From positions 37,366,135-37,430,134 of the forward strand of contig NC_134365.1 in the NCBI RefSeq assembly GCF_035582795.1: 64,000 bases of DNA. The letters are read 5' to 3'. Under the pieces are notes generated by a model. It was not told the origin of the DNA. It made no database searches and saw only the letters and a list, made by a program, of their open reading frames with translations. Position numbers and translations under genes: made by a program. The stretch is from Mycteria americana (Eukaryota > Chordata > Aves > Ciconiiformes > Ciconiidae). How positions within the stretch are numbered: position 1 is the first letter of the stretch; every line of letters begins with the position of its first letter. Positions 57,001 to 64,000 of the stretch are shown here, piece after piece.

Positions 57001-60000
57001 AAGGTAGAAACTCCTTTATCTGCCTTTGAGATGCAGAAGGACAAATTCATTCTCAGATTTCAGTAGTTGAACATATATGTGTTCACTTGACTTTTTGTTC
57101 CACCAGTGGCCATGGATGTTATTTTAGGTTACCTGACTGTTCTCAGGAAATGCAAATTTTTAACAAAACTGAGTGAAAGCTACTTCATGCTTTGGCCAGC
57201 TACTACAACCTCCAGCTTGTCTTCCTTTTCTTTTTTCTTACTTTCTGTTCTTACCTGGCTCAAGAACATTGCAGTCACCATCATAGTCTCCTGTGCGGCT
57301 TTGGACTTGCTTGTGTCTTGCCTTTAGATCCTTGCAGTGACTTCATGATTTCCTCTAAGTAATTTTTGCGTTCTTTTTTTTCTTCTGTGTAAGATTACAG
57401 AATTGTCGCTAGCATGTCTTGTCAGCAGTTTTTTTCCGATCTTGTACTTTTGTCTGTAGTCCCTGCATGTAAGGAGATGACTAACTGTAACTGTACATTT
57501 GGGTCACATCCTAGCATTGATTCTCTCCTACTGCTGCCATTAGATTTTCATACAATGGCCGCATCTTATACTTTTACACGATGATTTAATTGGAGATAAA
57601 AATTGTGAACAGAGCTAGCAGACTGTGGGCCTGTCTCTTTCCAGACCTTGCCTTCCCTTTACATGAGGAAGTAAGTGTTTTTAAGAGGAATAGACAAAGA
57701 CAATTCAAGATTTTTCATGGCCATTCCCACGTAACTGTAAAAACTTACTCCATTTATTCAGTAGTTTGCTTTCCTATCTTTGAAAGTAAGAGTACGTGAC
57801 CTCTACCTCACAGGTACATTGTAACTATAAAACCCATTAATAATTTTAATTACAGCCATATATATATATACACACTTATTTGTAGATAGAGGGTGAAATG
57901 TTGATCTTTGATTTACCTATACTGCCTATGTCCCCAGGTATCTAAGGCAGCCGTCTTCAGGAAATTAGAGGTAATAACTGAAGTGTTACATGTGCGGGAG
58001 AAAGAAAATCCTTTGTGCAGAACAGACTGGTGACACTACAGTATAAAAGTGTCTTTAGTATACTGTAGCTGGAATGCCTAGCCTTTTTAAGAGAAGTTTG
58101 TAGAACAAATGAAATAGTGGTTGTTGGGGTGGCAGGTAGTTTTTGTAACAGACTGTCTCTCCTTGTGTAGATGCTGCTGTTGTGGCAGCTACAATCTGTT
58201 TCCTGTTGGATTTGTAACTCAGCAGTTCTTTATGTGCTTTTAAGGTAAAATATGAAGAAAAGTGGCAATGAGGCTGCAGTTCCAGCATAGTGATGTTTTA
58301 ATTGCATGGTTTTCAGCAATGAATCATGTAGACATTTCCTCTTTGTACAAATAACTTCCATTGTTTACCTATGCATGTAGGTGATGGATATTTCGTCATA
58401 TATTATCTAGCTATGCCAGGCTTTTCCGGTCATATGGAATCAAAGATAACGATAATGGAATGTCTGACTTGTTCTCAATTTGTTGTAACTATATTCACAC
58501 CATCATGACTTTCTGACCTATTTTGTCTGTTGTTCCTATGTACTTGTGTTCTTCTGAATAGGTTCTGTTGCAGTGGCTTTAAGTAAAATAATAATAAAAG
58601 TAGAATAATTCATTCAGTGATGCTTGCTTATATATGTTATTTTTAAAAAATATTTATTTGCAGATCTAAATACTGTACTCAGGGTTTGTACCCTTTCATT
58701 TACTATTTTATTTAGTGACTCATTTACTCTTTGACTTAATGACTTAATCAGGAAGGTTATTTTCTTGAGTTGCTATAAATCTTGAGGGATGGTATTTGGG
58801 GCCTGTTTGTACTTAACATTCATTTGGAATCTTGTTTTTTATTATTGTTATTAATCACAGTGGTACTGTTACACACTTACTTGTCATACTTTCAATTTTT
58901 TAGTTTGGAAATGCTGGACAAAGTAGAGCCACCTACGATTCCTGAAGGCTATGCCATGTCGGTGGCATTTCACTGTTTATTGGATCTTGTCCGTGGTATC
59001 ACTACCATGATTGAAGGAGAGCTGGGAGAGGCAGAAACAGTCAGTCAAACCACAACAGAGACAACTTCATTACCAGCACAGTCTTCAGAGCAGCAAGACT
59101 TGCAGTCTGTATCTGACCAATCGGAGAATGAACTAGGTATATAAAATAGAGCAGTTCTACATAAAGCAGGATTGAAATAGTGCATTCTTTGTTGCTTAAA
59201 TTTATTGTTTCTAAATAGTAGACAAAAAGTTCTAATGAAGTGGTTTTTTGCTTGATTGGTGTTTGTTGGTTTTTGGTGGTGGATGGTTTTTTTTTTTTGT
59301 AACGGAACAGCAGTAGTCTCTCAAAAAAATACTTAAAATACTTGATGTACTGTTTCTGTCCTGTAGCACCTTAGCCATAGACTCCTTATGGTGCATTAAT
59401 GCTGTTTTACAGGTATATATGTGGGATGTGAGGGAGAGGTAACAGGCATTCTGTTCTCCAGAACTACTATTCTGCCTTCCTGTGTCCTTAATTCTGCTTG
59501 ACACTGAGATCCAAGGTCACAAGAGACAACCTGACTCAGAGAAATGTGGCAGTTATGGCCACGTTAAAAGAAAAATGTATTCATAGTAACAAAATTAAAA
59601 GATGTTTTAATGGAGAGATTTTAAATAAGATGGAAGTAGTTAGGGAAGAACTTCTTTGAAAGCGGAAGTAATAGGAACTGAGGCTTGTATTTGTGTGCCA
59701 TATGAGGAGTCTGTATATGTATATACAGAGATACTTGGCTCTCAAGGGTGATTTTGGCTTGTGTACCAGGAAGCTGAGTCTGTAGCGCTGGAGTTTGTAG
59801 CGAGGCCTCCACGCTGGGGAAGAGAAGGGAAGGGAAGAGAAGGGAAGGGAGGGCCGGGGTCTTGTCCCCAGCACGGCCCGCGGCCTCGGGGCGCAGAGCT
59901 CTCCATGGTCCTGCAGGCACAGCGGCTGAGCCCAGCGTCACGGCGTGGCGTGGGAGAGGGAGAGAGATGTGGAAACCGTACGGGCAGATTATACGTCTGT

Positions 60001-63000
60001 TAGACCTATATTCTTTTTTTCCTGTTAAATTAAAGAAATGAAAAAAATATGGAGAATTATAATACCAGGGGAGAGTATTTTTCCTTCACTGCAAAATTTC
60101 AGTGAGTTTCTTGTCCCACAGTTATGCACTTCTGAATGTTTATTTTTACAGACGAAGACTAAAAACAGTTATATATGCCTTTGTAAGATTTTTTTTTTTG
60201 GTGTAATTTAGAATAAGCATTGCCTTGGTGACATTTTTTACTTTAGCAGTGTTACTTTATATGCGACTGTTTAAATGGTACTGGTGTGAGTATATTTGTG
60301 TATACACATATATATGTCTGTGTTAACATACCTATAAAAACACACTTTAAAAGATGCAGTAGCAAGCATTTTGTTTGTGATATAATTGAAAGTTACTAAG
60401 TAAAATATTGTGTTTCTGCTATAAACAAGTATATGTATTTCTTTCCAGTTAGCAGAGCTGTCTGGGAAGAAATGGTGAATGCTTGTTGGTGTGGTCTTCT
60501 GGCTGCTTTATCCCTTCTACTTGATGCAAGGTATTTGGTCTTTCATTTTTCTTGATTTTTTCAAGGATGACATTCCCAGCTATATTTTGAACTGACTTTT
60601 GATACTGGTCAAGTTGACAGTTGTACGAGAGAGTGCTGTTCAATGGCACCTGAGCAGACAGGTTTGTGGGTTAGTGATGGCTAGACTGAGTGAGGATCTA
60701 TTAAGAGTAAACTACACAGAAGTCTCCAGCAGTCTAGCATCAACCTTTAATGTATTTCAATATAGAACAATTAATTACATTTTCAAAGGCTTGCATTTAA
60801 ACTATTTAAATTATTTTTATTCCTTTTTACTTTGACTGAATGTTTCAACACATCGAAGTGATTCTACCCATGTCCTGATTACTGTTGATAAGAGGCTAAA
60901 TAATGTCTCAGTACTTGTTAGTACTGTGCAGTCTTTGAAGTGGAAAAGCTGTTTACTAGGTAATAACTTTGGTAACTTAATTGTCTCTTTCAGAGAGTCT
61001 TTTGTTATCAAACACCATTTTCTGAAATTAGTGTTAAATACCTCTTCATAGTCTCCTTTGCCAAGTCATTCAGCACTAAAGACCAATTTTATAGGAAATG
61101 GTTCTAAAGGATTTTGTTGATTGGTTATGCTTGCTCTTCAGTATTTACAGTGTTGACAGGTTTAAAGAATATGTTGTCATTGCTTTCAGTTTTGGTTAGC
61201 TGCCTGTTTCTGTGCAGTGGATTAATTCTTACTAAACGATGTGCACTCTTGCAGCACTGATGAAGCTGCCACTGAAAATATTCTAAAAGCAGAACTGACT
61301 ATGGCTGCACTTTGTGGAAGACTGGGTCTTGTAACCTCAAGAGATGCCTTTATCACTGCCATTTGCAAAGGATCCTTGCCTCCTCACTATGCCCTTACTG
61401 TATTAAACAGCACAACTGCAGCTCTCTCCAGCAAATGTAAGTATATAGGTTTTCCTTAATTGTGTTTCCATGTATTGTCCTCTAAACCCAAATTTCCTCA
61501 GGGTGTGATGGCAAAGATATGCAGCTGTAGTATTTGGCTATACTAAATTATGTTTGAATCCTCAGACAGGATCTAGACCACCTGCTTTCCAGAACTGGTT
61601 AGTCTTGCAGTATCTGCTGGGTTTCATTCTAGTCACCCTAAAACTTCCTGAATGCTTAGCATATGTCAGAAGTTCGTATTCTAAGAAGATCTGTCTATCA
61701 TCCTAAAGATCTGTTAGGATATGTAATTAAGGCATTCAAATTCTGAAAAGGTCTCTGGGCAACTCAGATACTTAAGAGTTGTCTAGAACATCCTGTATTT
61801 GTGGTGTACTACAGTCTTGTCTACAGTTGTCTAGTGATGGTAGTACTTGCTGCATAAATGGAAGACCTTAAGTTCTGGGCTCTGTTCAGCTTACAAGAAG
61901 ATGAATTAATGCTTCCCACATTCTTTCAGAATGTTGTAATTCATGGGATATGCCAGTTGAGGATGTACTCTGTTTCTAATTTTGAAAATGAGTTACTATG
62001 TACCAAGAAATGCAACTACCTGGAGAATATGCAGGTCTCTTAATATAAAACAAAAATACCTTAGTCTGGGAACAAAGACCAGCACCTTTACTCTGGCCCA
62101 CAAACTAAGTGTATTATTAGATCCTAAGTCTGAGAAGCAGTACGCATGACTGAGCTACACGAATCTCTATGGAAATGAAGCAGTGAACTTAAGTTATTTT
62201 ATATAGGTTACTCTTCTTTTTACACGTGAGTTATAAATGGGTGTGCTGAAGTACTGTACTGGAAAAACATCACGACATAGCATTTATGACACCTTGCTTT
62301 TCTGACTGCAGTAGTACAATGGTAGCACATAGTGATACCATTTATACACAATTACCACAGATAACTGAGTTGAGACATAGTCTAATGCTCATATCTTAGC
62401 GCAAATATTTCAGTCTCGACATAAAATGTATTAATGTATTGCAAGCAATATCTAATAGTGAGAGGGAGTAATTACTGGCTCCTTTAACTCCGTAAGGCAA
62501 TGACATAATAATCTAAATGTAACTAAAAGTCTCAAAGTCAGCTACCTTAAAGCTAATACTGTGGAAAAAGTTCTCTGGAGTGTGTTTGCCAGAAGGTGAT
62601 TGTTACTGCAAGTAAGTACTGCATTTTAAATTTAAATTTTTTTTCTTTTCAATTTTCCTCTAGCATATTCCATTCAGGGACAGAATGTTCAAATGATCAG
62701 TCCCTCAAGCGAGTCTCATCAGCAAGTTGTAGCGGTAGGGCAACCCTTAGCTCTTCAGCCACAGGGAACAGTAATGGTAAGTACAACTTGTAAGTGATCT
62801 CATCCTGCTTAACTGCTTCTTTCTACATCTTAATGTGTCTCAAAAATAAGCAACAGATAAACAGCATTCTTACAAATAATGGTTATCCGAAATATTATCC
62901 TAAGCTTTTAATTTGGAACAGCTCTGGACAGCAAAGTTCTCTAACTGTAAAGAAGACTTACTTTTGTATTTCATCTGACTCTTAGCTCAGCAGCTCCTGT

Positions 63001-63989
63001 CTATTCCGTTTGGAAAAACCCTAGGTCTCAGCTCTGTTATGTGCCTGTGTGTGAAGGTTCACTTATATGGTTTTTTTAAAATAGACTCTCATTTTGTGGA
63101 GAAGATGCATTTAAAGCTGGAGTACTTGAACTTGTGTCTTTGATGATAATGTGAAACTGGGAGGAGAGGGCAGTGATCAAATCGTATTCGACCCCAGCAA
63201 GATAAGACTGAGAGGAGAAGAAGAAGAGATACTGAACTACTTTTCTAAAAAAGATATATTGCACCAGTGCAAACAAAATGTAATCTTTAAGCTATTTAGT
63301 AAAAAATTGCAAGTTTCCTAGAAACACTATTATTGTAGAATAACAAAAATTGTGTGGTCTTTTTTTTTTTTTTTTTTTTTTTTTTTAGCTGACTTCAAAA
63401 AATATCCAGTGTATGCGGACATTACTCAACTTAGCTCACTGCCACGGAGCTGTTCTTGGTACATCGTGGCAACTTGTCCTGGCTACTCTTCAGGTATAAT
63501 AGGAAATATTTATGCCTTGCTTTTACACCTTGCTTTTTTTGCCATAATTTGGTTTTGAGTTTTTATGTGAGCAATAGATGAAGCTTTGATTCTACGTATG
63601 GTGTACTTTGAATTGCCTTGAGTAAGTACTGTAGCATTTCTCTCGAATTCTGTTTGGCTGGAAGGCTGCCGGCTAGCTAGAGTAAAATGTTAGTTTCCTC
63701 TCTGCCTGAAAAGGCTTTTCTGCTGAAAATGATCCTTTTGTATTTCAGCATCTTGTGTGGATTCTGGGACTGAAGCCTGGTGTTGGGGGTGCATTAAAAC
63801 CTGGAAGAGCTGTAGAAGGGCCCAGCACAGTAAGCACGATTGTTCATTTTACCGTTATGATTATGCAGTATTTTCTATTGCAATCTGTAAGACACATTTC
63901 TGTCTCTTTTTCAAGGTTCTGACTACAGCAGTAATGACTGATCTGCCAGTTATATCCAACATACTTTCAAGGCTTTTTGAAAGCTCACA
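23895..63989 (+). CDS. MON2: MON2, regulator of endosome-to-Golgi trafficking, N-terminal part (18 exons, spliced)
   Basis: MON2 is a large peripheral membrane scaffold of the Golgi and endosomes. It is related to the BIG/GBF Arf-GEFs but lacks a Sec7 domain. It partners DOPEY (DOP1) proteins and the flippase ATP9A in recycling from endosomes to the Golgi. The 18 spliced exons encode residues 1-757 of about 1,700 and break off at the donor after 63989, so the gene continues beyond the window. The helical N-terminal DCB region is about residues 1-180, followed by a HUS-type region to about 400. A Gly/Ser/Thr-rich linker follows (about 410-450), then [21 protein letters not shown] second variable, Gln/Thr/Ser-rich stretch lies near 510-545. 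The remainder is well conserved helical repeat. Every join keeps frame. Start chosen at [12 protein letters not shown] with a good Kozak context (G at -3). Intron 1 is 15.3 kb, while others are as short as 86 bases. Confidence 0.97.
24035..24059 (+). other. Putative G-quadruplex just after MON2 exon 1
   Basis: Four GGG runs separated by CC, plus a fifth GGG five bases later, starting 30 bases after the exon 1 donor. On the coding strand, so it could form in DNA or nascent RNA. Prediction from motif only. Confidence 0.6.
25412..25513. repeat. Degenerate two-copy tandem repeat, 51-base unit
   Basis: Units begin GAGAAATTG at 25412 and 25463, each followed by GTCACA- or ATCACA-like and GAGAAA-GTTGTG segments. 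Copies are clearly diverged. Followed almost at once by a TG microsatellite. Confidence 0.65.
25522..25540. repeat. (TG)n microsatellite
   Basis: About nine TG units in MON2 intron 1. Likely polymorphic in length. Confidence 0.9.
27011..27033. repeat. Two overlapping perfect palindromes
   Basis: CAGCCGGCTG (27011-27020) overlaps CTGTGGGATCCCACAG (27018-27033), a perfect 16-base palindrome. CTGTGGGAT recurs at 27035-27043. Lies in MON2 intron 1 after a 20-T run and a G-rich tract. Could be a protein-binding site or a random event. Confidence 0.8.
31570..31675. repeat. AT-rich low-complexity tract
   Basis: Imperfect run of TATA, ATAT and TTAATA units, almost without G or C, about 75 bases upstream of the solo LTR. 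Confidence 0.85.
31746..31750. repeat. Target-site duplication of solo LTR (left)
   Basis: CTTCT directly before the LTR, identical to 32344-32348 directly after it. Five bases is the size usual for ERVL-class integration. Confidence 0.85.
31751..32343 (-). mobile_element. Solo LTR of an endogenous retrovirus, ERVL-like
   Basis: 593 bases bounded by TGT...ACA and flanked by the exact 5-base duplication CTTCT. No internal retroviral sequence is present, so this is a solo LTR left by recombination between two LTRs. Sense is taken as minus: that strand has a CATATAAAA TATA box (32063-32070) and, about 190 bases further in its 5'-3' direction, ATTAAA (31877-31882) as poly(A) signal, in the right order for U3-R-U5. 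The sequence matches my memory of an LTR family abundant in Neoaves; the family name is not confirmed. The two short frames inside it are not genes. Confidence 0.9.
32344..32348. repeat. Target-site duplication of solo LTR (right)
   Basis: CTTCT directly after the ACA end of the LTR, pairing with 31746-31750. Confidence 0.85.
33560..34720 (-). mobile_element. Decayed CR1 LINE, minus strand
   Basis: On the minus strand a degraded reverse-transcriptase reading is visible. [19 protein letters not shown] (about 34470-34535) is followed by NSQHEF and [14 protein letters not shown], then ITNGIKSSW (about 34200). Nearer 33600, [19 protein letters not shown] and FLKGGC match the C-terminal CR1 segment. 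DNA between resembles the CR1 consensus throughout, but with many indels and stops. Key residues are lost (LDFSKAF has become ADYSNAF). No intact 3' tail was found. Boundaries are approximate. Much older than the CR1 in intron 4. Confidence 0.85.
39297..39360 (+). CDS. MON2: MON2 exon 2
   Basis: Reads [20 protein letters not shown], then A and a split Ala codon (G|CA). Acceptor TTCCAG, donor GTAATT. Joins exon 1 in phase 0. Part of the N-terminal DCB helices. Confidence 0.96.
39361..43683 (+). other. MON2: MON2 intron 2, 4.3 kb
   Basis: AT-rich intron. I see no recognisable repeat or RNA gene. A mildly GC-richer segment at about 43290-43570 lies just before exon 3. Frames within are chance. 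Confidence 0.8.
43684..43811 (+). CDS. MON2: MON2 exon 3
   Basis: Completes Ala, then [42 protein letters not shown], ending phase 0 before GTAAGA. The acceptor is TTTGAAAG, with a weak pyrimidine tract interrupted by GAA. This is unusual, but the conserved protein fixes it. Confidence 0.95.
44652..44783 (+). CDS. MON2: MON2 exon 4
   Basis: 44 codons in phase 0 at both ends: [44 protein letters not shown]. Acceptor TTTGTAG, donor GTAAGA. DCB helices. Confidence 0.97.
46673..46699. repeat. (CA)n microsatellite
   Basis: Thirteen uninterrupted CA units, about 140 bases upstream of the CR1. Probably length-polymorphic. Confidence 0.95.
46840..47595 (+). pseudogene. CR1 ORF2 fragment, upstream part of reverse transcriptase
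   Basis: Open from about 46840 to a TGA at 47593-47595. It carries the linker after the endonuclease ([18 protein letters not shown]), [13 protein letters not shown], and the first reverse-transcriptase blocks up to [14 protein letters not shown]. It goes out of frame with the next part by what looks like loss of one base relative to the CR1 family. Starts without its own ATG because the element is 5' truncated. Confidence 0.9.
47592..48680 (+). pseudogene. CR1 ORF2 fragment, catalytic and C-terminal part
   Basis: A 362-codon open frame beginning just at the first frameshift. It holds the LDFSKAFD block with its catalytic Asp, [10 protein letters not shown], the FADD box with two catalytic Asp, and the CR1 C-terminal domain. 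Its last residues ([14 protein letters not shown]) are out of the family frame. The usual ending is readable in another frame, to a TAG at 48704-48706. Catalytic residues are intact, so the copy is young, but it is not functional. Confidence 0.9.
48641..48668 (+). repeat. Perfect hairpin at the 3' end of CR1 ORF2
   Basis: Eleven-base arms TAAATACCTCC and GGAGGTATTTA around the six-base loop ATCCCT. The right arm fits the CR1 family. The left arm replaces family sequence and coincides with the second frameshift of ORF2. Confidence 0.85.
49646..49775 (+). CDS. MON2: MON2 exon 5
   Basis: Reads [43 protein letters not shown] with a split codon (G|AT). Acceptor TTTCAG after a long T tract, donor GTGGGC. 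Confidence 0.96.
49776..50330 (+). other. MON2: MON2 intron 5
   Basis: 555 bases of AT-rich intron with short A and T runs. I see nothing else in it. Confidence 0.85.
50331..50428 (+). CDS. MON2: MON2 exon 6
   Basis: Reads [33 protein letters not shown], ending phase 0. Acceptor TACACAG, donor GTAGTT. The exact [18 protein letters not shown] block is strongly conserved and marks the DCB-HUS junction. Confidence 0.96.
50429..51096 (+). other. MON2: MON2 intron 6
   Basis: 668 bases. The frames in it extend the flanking exons only by chance; no repeat recognised. Confidence 0.85.
51097..51222 (+). CDS. MON2: MON2 exon 7
   Basis: 42 codons: [42 protein letters not shown]. Acceptor TTTAAG, donor GTGAGT. 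HUS-type helical region. Confidence 0.97.
51223..51979 (+). other. MON2: MON2 intron 7
   Basis: 757 bases of AT-rich intron; nothing recognised beyond splice signals. Confidence 0.85.
51980..52174 (+). CDS. MON2: MON2 exon 8
   Basis: 65 codons, phase 0: [38 protein letters not shown], then [20 protein letters not shown] and KQFYSLL. Acceptor CTTTCAG, donor GTAAGA. The SSTSSSPAP stretch is a flexible loop between helices. Confidence 0.97.
52175..52905 (+). other. MON2: MON2 intron 8
   Basis: 731 bases; nothing recognised beyond splice signals. Confidence 0.85.
52906..53030 (+). CDS. MON2: MON2 exon 9
   Basis: [41 protein letters not shown] and a split Arg/Ser codon (AG|G at the junction codes Arg). 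Acceptor TTTTAG, donor GTATTA, weak at +5 but fixed by the protein. Confidence 0.95.
53031..53419 (+). other. MON2: MON2 intron 9
   Basis: 389 bases. Includes a short G run (GGGTGGGGGGGAGGGG, about 53330-53346) in otherwise AT-rich DNA. Confidence 0.85.
53420..53559 (+). CDS. MON2: MON2 exon 10
   Basis: [46 protein letters not shown] and a split Gly codon (G|GA). Acceptor TTCCAG, donor GTAAAG. The end enters the variable Gly/Ser/Thr linker, where it differs from the recalled human sequence. Confidence 0.95.
53560..56142 (+). other. MON2: MON2 intron 10, 2.6 kb
   Basis: AT-rich with pyrimidine-rich stretches (54700-54850, 55380-55600). Frames here are driven by those tracts and show no domain. 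No repeat recognised. Confidence 0.8.
56143..56296 (+). CDS. MON2: MON2 exon 11
   Basis: [51 protein letters not shown] and a split Tyr codon (TA|T). The Gly/Ser/Asn-rich first half is a disordered linker. Acceptor TGAACAG, donor GTAAGT. Confidence 0.96.
56297..58903 (+). other. MON2: MON2 intron 11, 2.6 kb
   Basis: AT-rich, with a short TATATA/CACA stretch near 57855-57875. Nothing else recognised. Confidence 0.8.
58904..59136 (+). CDS. MON2: MON2 exon 12
   Basis: Conserved [40 protein letters not shown], then a variable acidic Thr/Ser/Gln stretch ([20 protein letters not shown]) ending SENEL with a split Val codon (G|TT). Acceptor TTTTAG, donor GTATAT. Confidence 0.96.
59137..60448 (+). 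other. MON2: MON2 intron 12, 1.3 kb
   Basis: Mostly AT-rich, but interrupted by a GC- and CpG-rich segment with a purine microsatellite (about 59770-59985), listed separately. Confidence 0.85.
59770..59985. other. GC/CpG-rich island with GGGAA-type microsatellite in MON2 intron 12
   Basis: About 215 bases far richer in G, C and CpG than the surrounding intron. It includes a purine run of AAGGG/AGAGG units (59814-59853), then CGGCCCGCGGCC-like sequence. Open frames exist on both strands but none looks coding. It could be an intragenic CpG island or enhancer, or inserted foreign DNA; the sequence does not decide. Confidence 0.6.
60449..60530 (+). CDS. MON2: MON2 exon 13
   Basis: Completes Val, then [26 protein letters not shown] and a split Ser codon (AG|C). 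Acceptor TTTCCAG, donor GTATTT. Confidence 0.96.
60531..61254 (+). other. MON2: MON2 intron 13
   Basis: 724 bases; nothing recognised beyond splice signals. Confidence 0.85.
61255..61436 (+). CDS. MON2: MON2 exon 14
   Basis: [60 protein letters not shown] and a split Ser codon (T|CA). Acceptor CTTGCAG, donor GTAAGT. Among the best conserved MON2 segments. Confidence 0.97.
61437..62663 (+). other. MON2: MON2 intron 14, 1.2 kb
   Basis: AT-rich; nothing recognised beyond splice signals. Confidence 0.8.
62664..62776 (+). CDS. MON2: MON2 exon 15
   Basis: [37 protein letters not shown], ending phase 0. Acceptor CCTCTAG, donor GTAAGT. Confidence 0.95.
62777..63388 (+). other. MON2: MON2 intron 15
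   Basis: 612 bases, ending in an uninterrupted run of 27 T (63360-63386) that leads straight into the AG at 63387-63388. Confidence 0.85.
63389..63493 (+). CDS. MON2: MON2 exon 16
   Basis: 35 codons: [35 protein letters not shown], phase 0. The acceptor AG follows 27 consecutive T. Donor GTATAA. Confidence 0.97.
63749..63829 (+). CDS. MON2: MON2 exon 17
   Basis: 27 codons: [27 protein letters not shown], phase 0. Acceptor TTTCAG, donor GTAAGC. Confidence 0.96.
63916..63989 (+). CDS. MON2: MON2 exon 18 (last in window)
   Basis: [24 protein letters not shown] and two bases of Gln, before GTAAGA. The preceding intron is only 86 bases. The gene continues beyond 64000. Confidence 0.95.
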
Positions 63990-64000
63990 GTAAGAAACCT

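Noticed and set aside
59761..60003. 80-codon frame across the intron 12 GC island
   Set aside because: Low-complexity Gly/Arg/Glu from the purine microsatellite, no splice signals fitting MON2 frame, not in the recalled protein.

Overview
The window is nuclear DNA from a vertebrate, almost certainly a bird. Coding exons are short, follow GT-AG (one GC-AG) splice rules and sit in AT-rich introns. The repeats are CR1 LINEs plus a solo LTR resembling an ERVL LTR family common in Neoaves. I see nothing bacterial or viral-genomic. Nearly all listed open frames are chance frames in introns or intergenic DNA, or frames of the LINE.

Two housekeeping genes lie head-to-tail on the + strand. Positions 1-7755 hold the last 11 coding exons of USP15, the deubiquitinase. 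They encode the 491 C-terminal residues, including the catalytic His and Asp, and are followed by a 3' UTR with several poly(A) signals up to about 9480. From about 9.5 to 23.3 kb lies a roughly 14 kb intergenic stretch with no supportable gene, only faint LINE fossils and two small GC-rich patches. A CpG-island promoter spans about 23290-24640 and starts MON2, whose ATG is at 23895. MON2 fills the rest of the window: 18 coding exons encoding residues 1-757, with the gene continuing past 64000. Intron 1 alone is 15.3 kb. The USP15-MON2 order matches the arrangement I know from human 12q14.

Mobile DNA sits mainly in MON2 introns. Intron 1 holds a 593-bp solo LTR (31751-32343, minus sense) with an exact 5-bp target duplication, and a heavily decayed minus-strand CR1 (about 33560-34720). 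Intron 4 holds a relatively young 5'-truncated plus-strand CR1 (about 46840-48786). Its reverse-transcriptase frame is readable but broken twice, and its second break coincides with a perfect hairpin.

The two genes act in separate processes: USP15 in ubiquitin removal, MON2 in endosome-Golgi membrane traffic. Their adjacency looks like conserved synteny, not a functional unit. I found no convincing undescribed system. The best leads are the GC-AG last intron of USP15, the CR1 hairpin-frameshift, the GC-rich island in MON2 intron 12, and the solo LTR with its own TATA box inside MON2 intron 1. Exon boundaries were set by hand from splice consensus, reading-frame arithmetic and recalled human homologues. 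No alignment or search was run.
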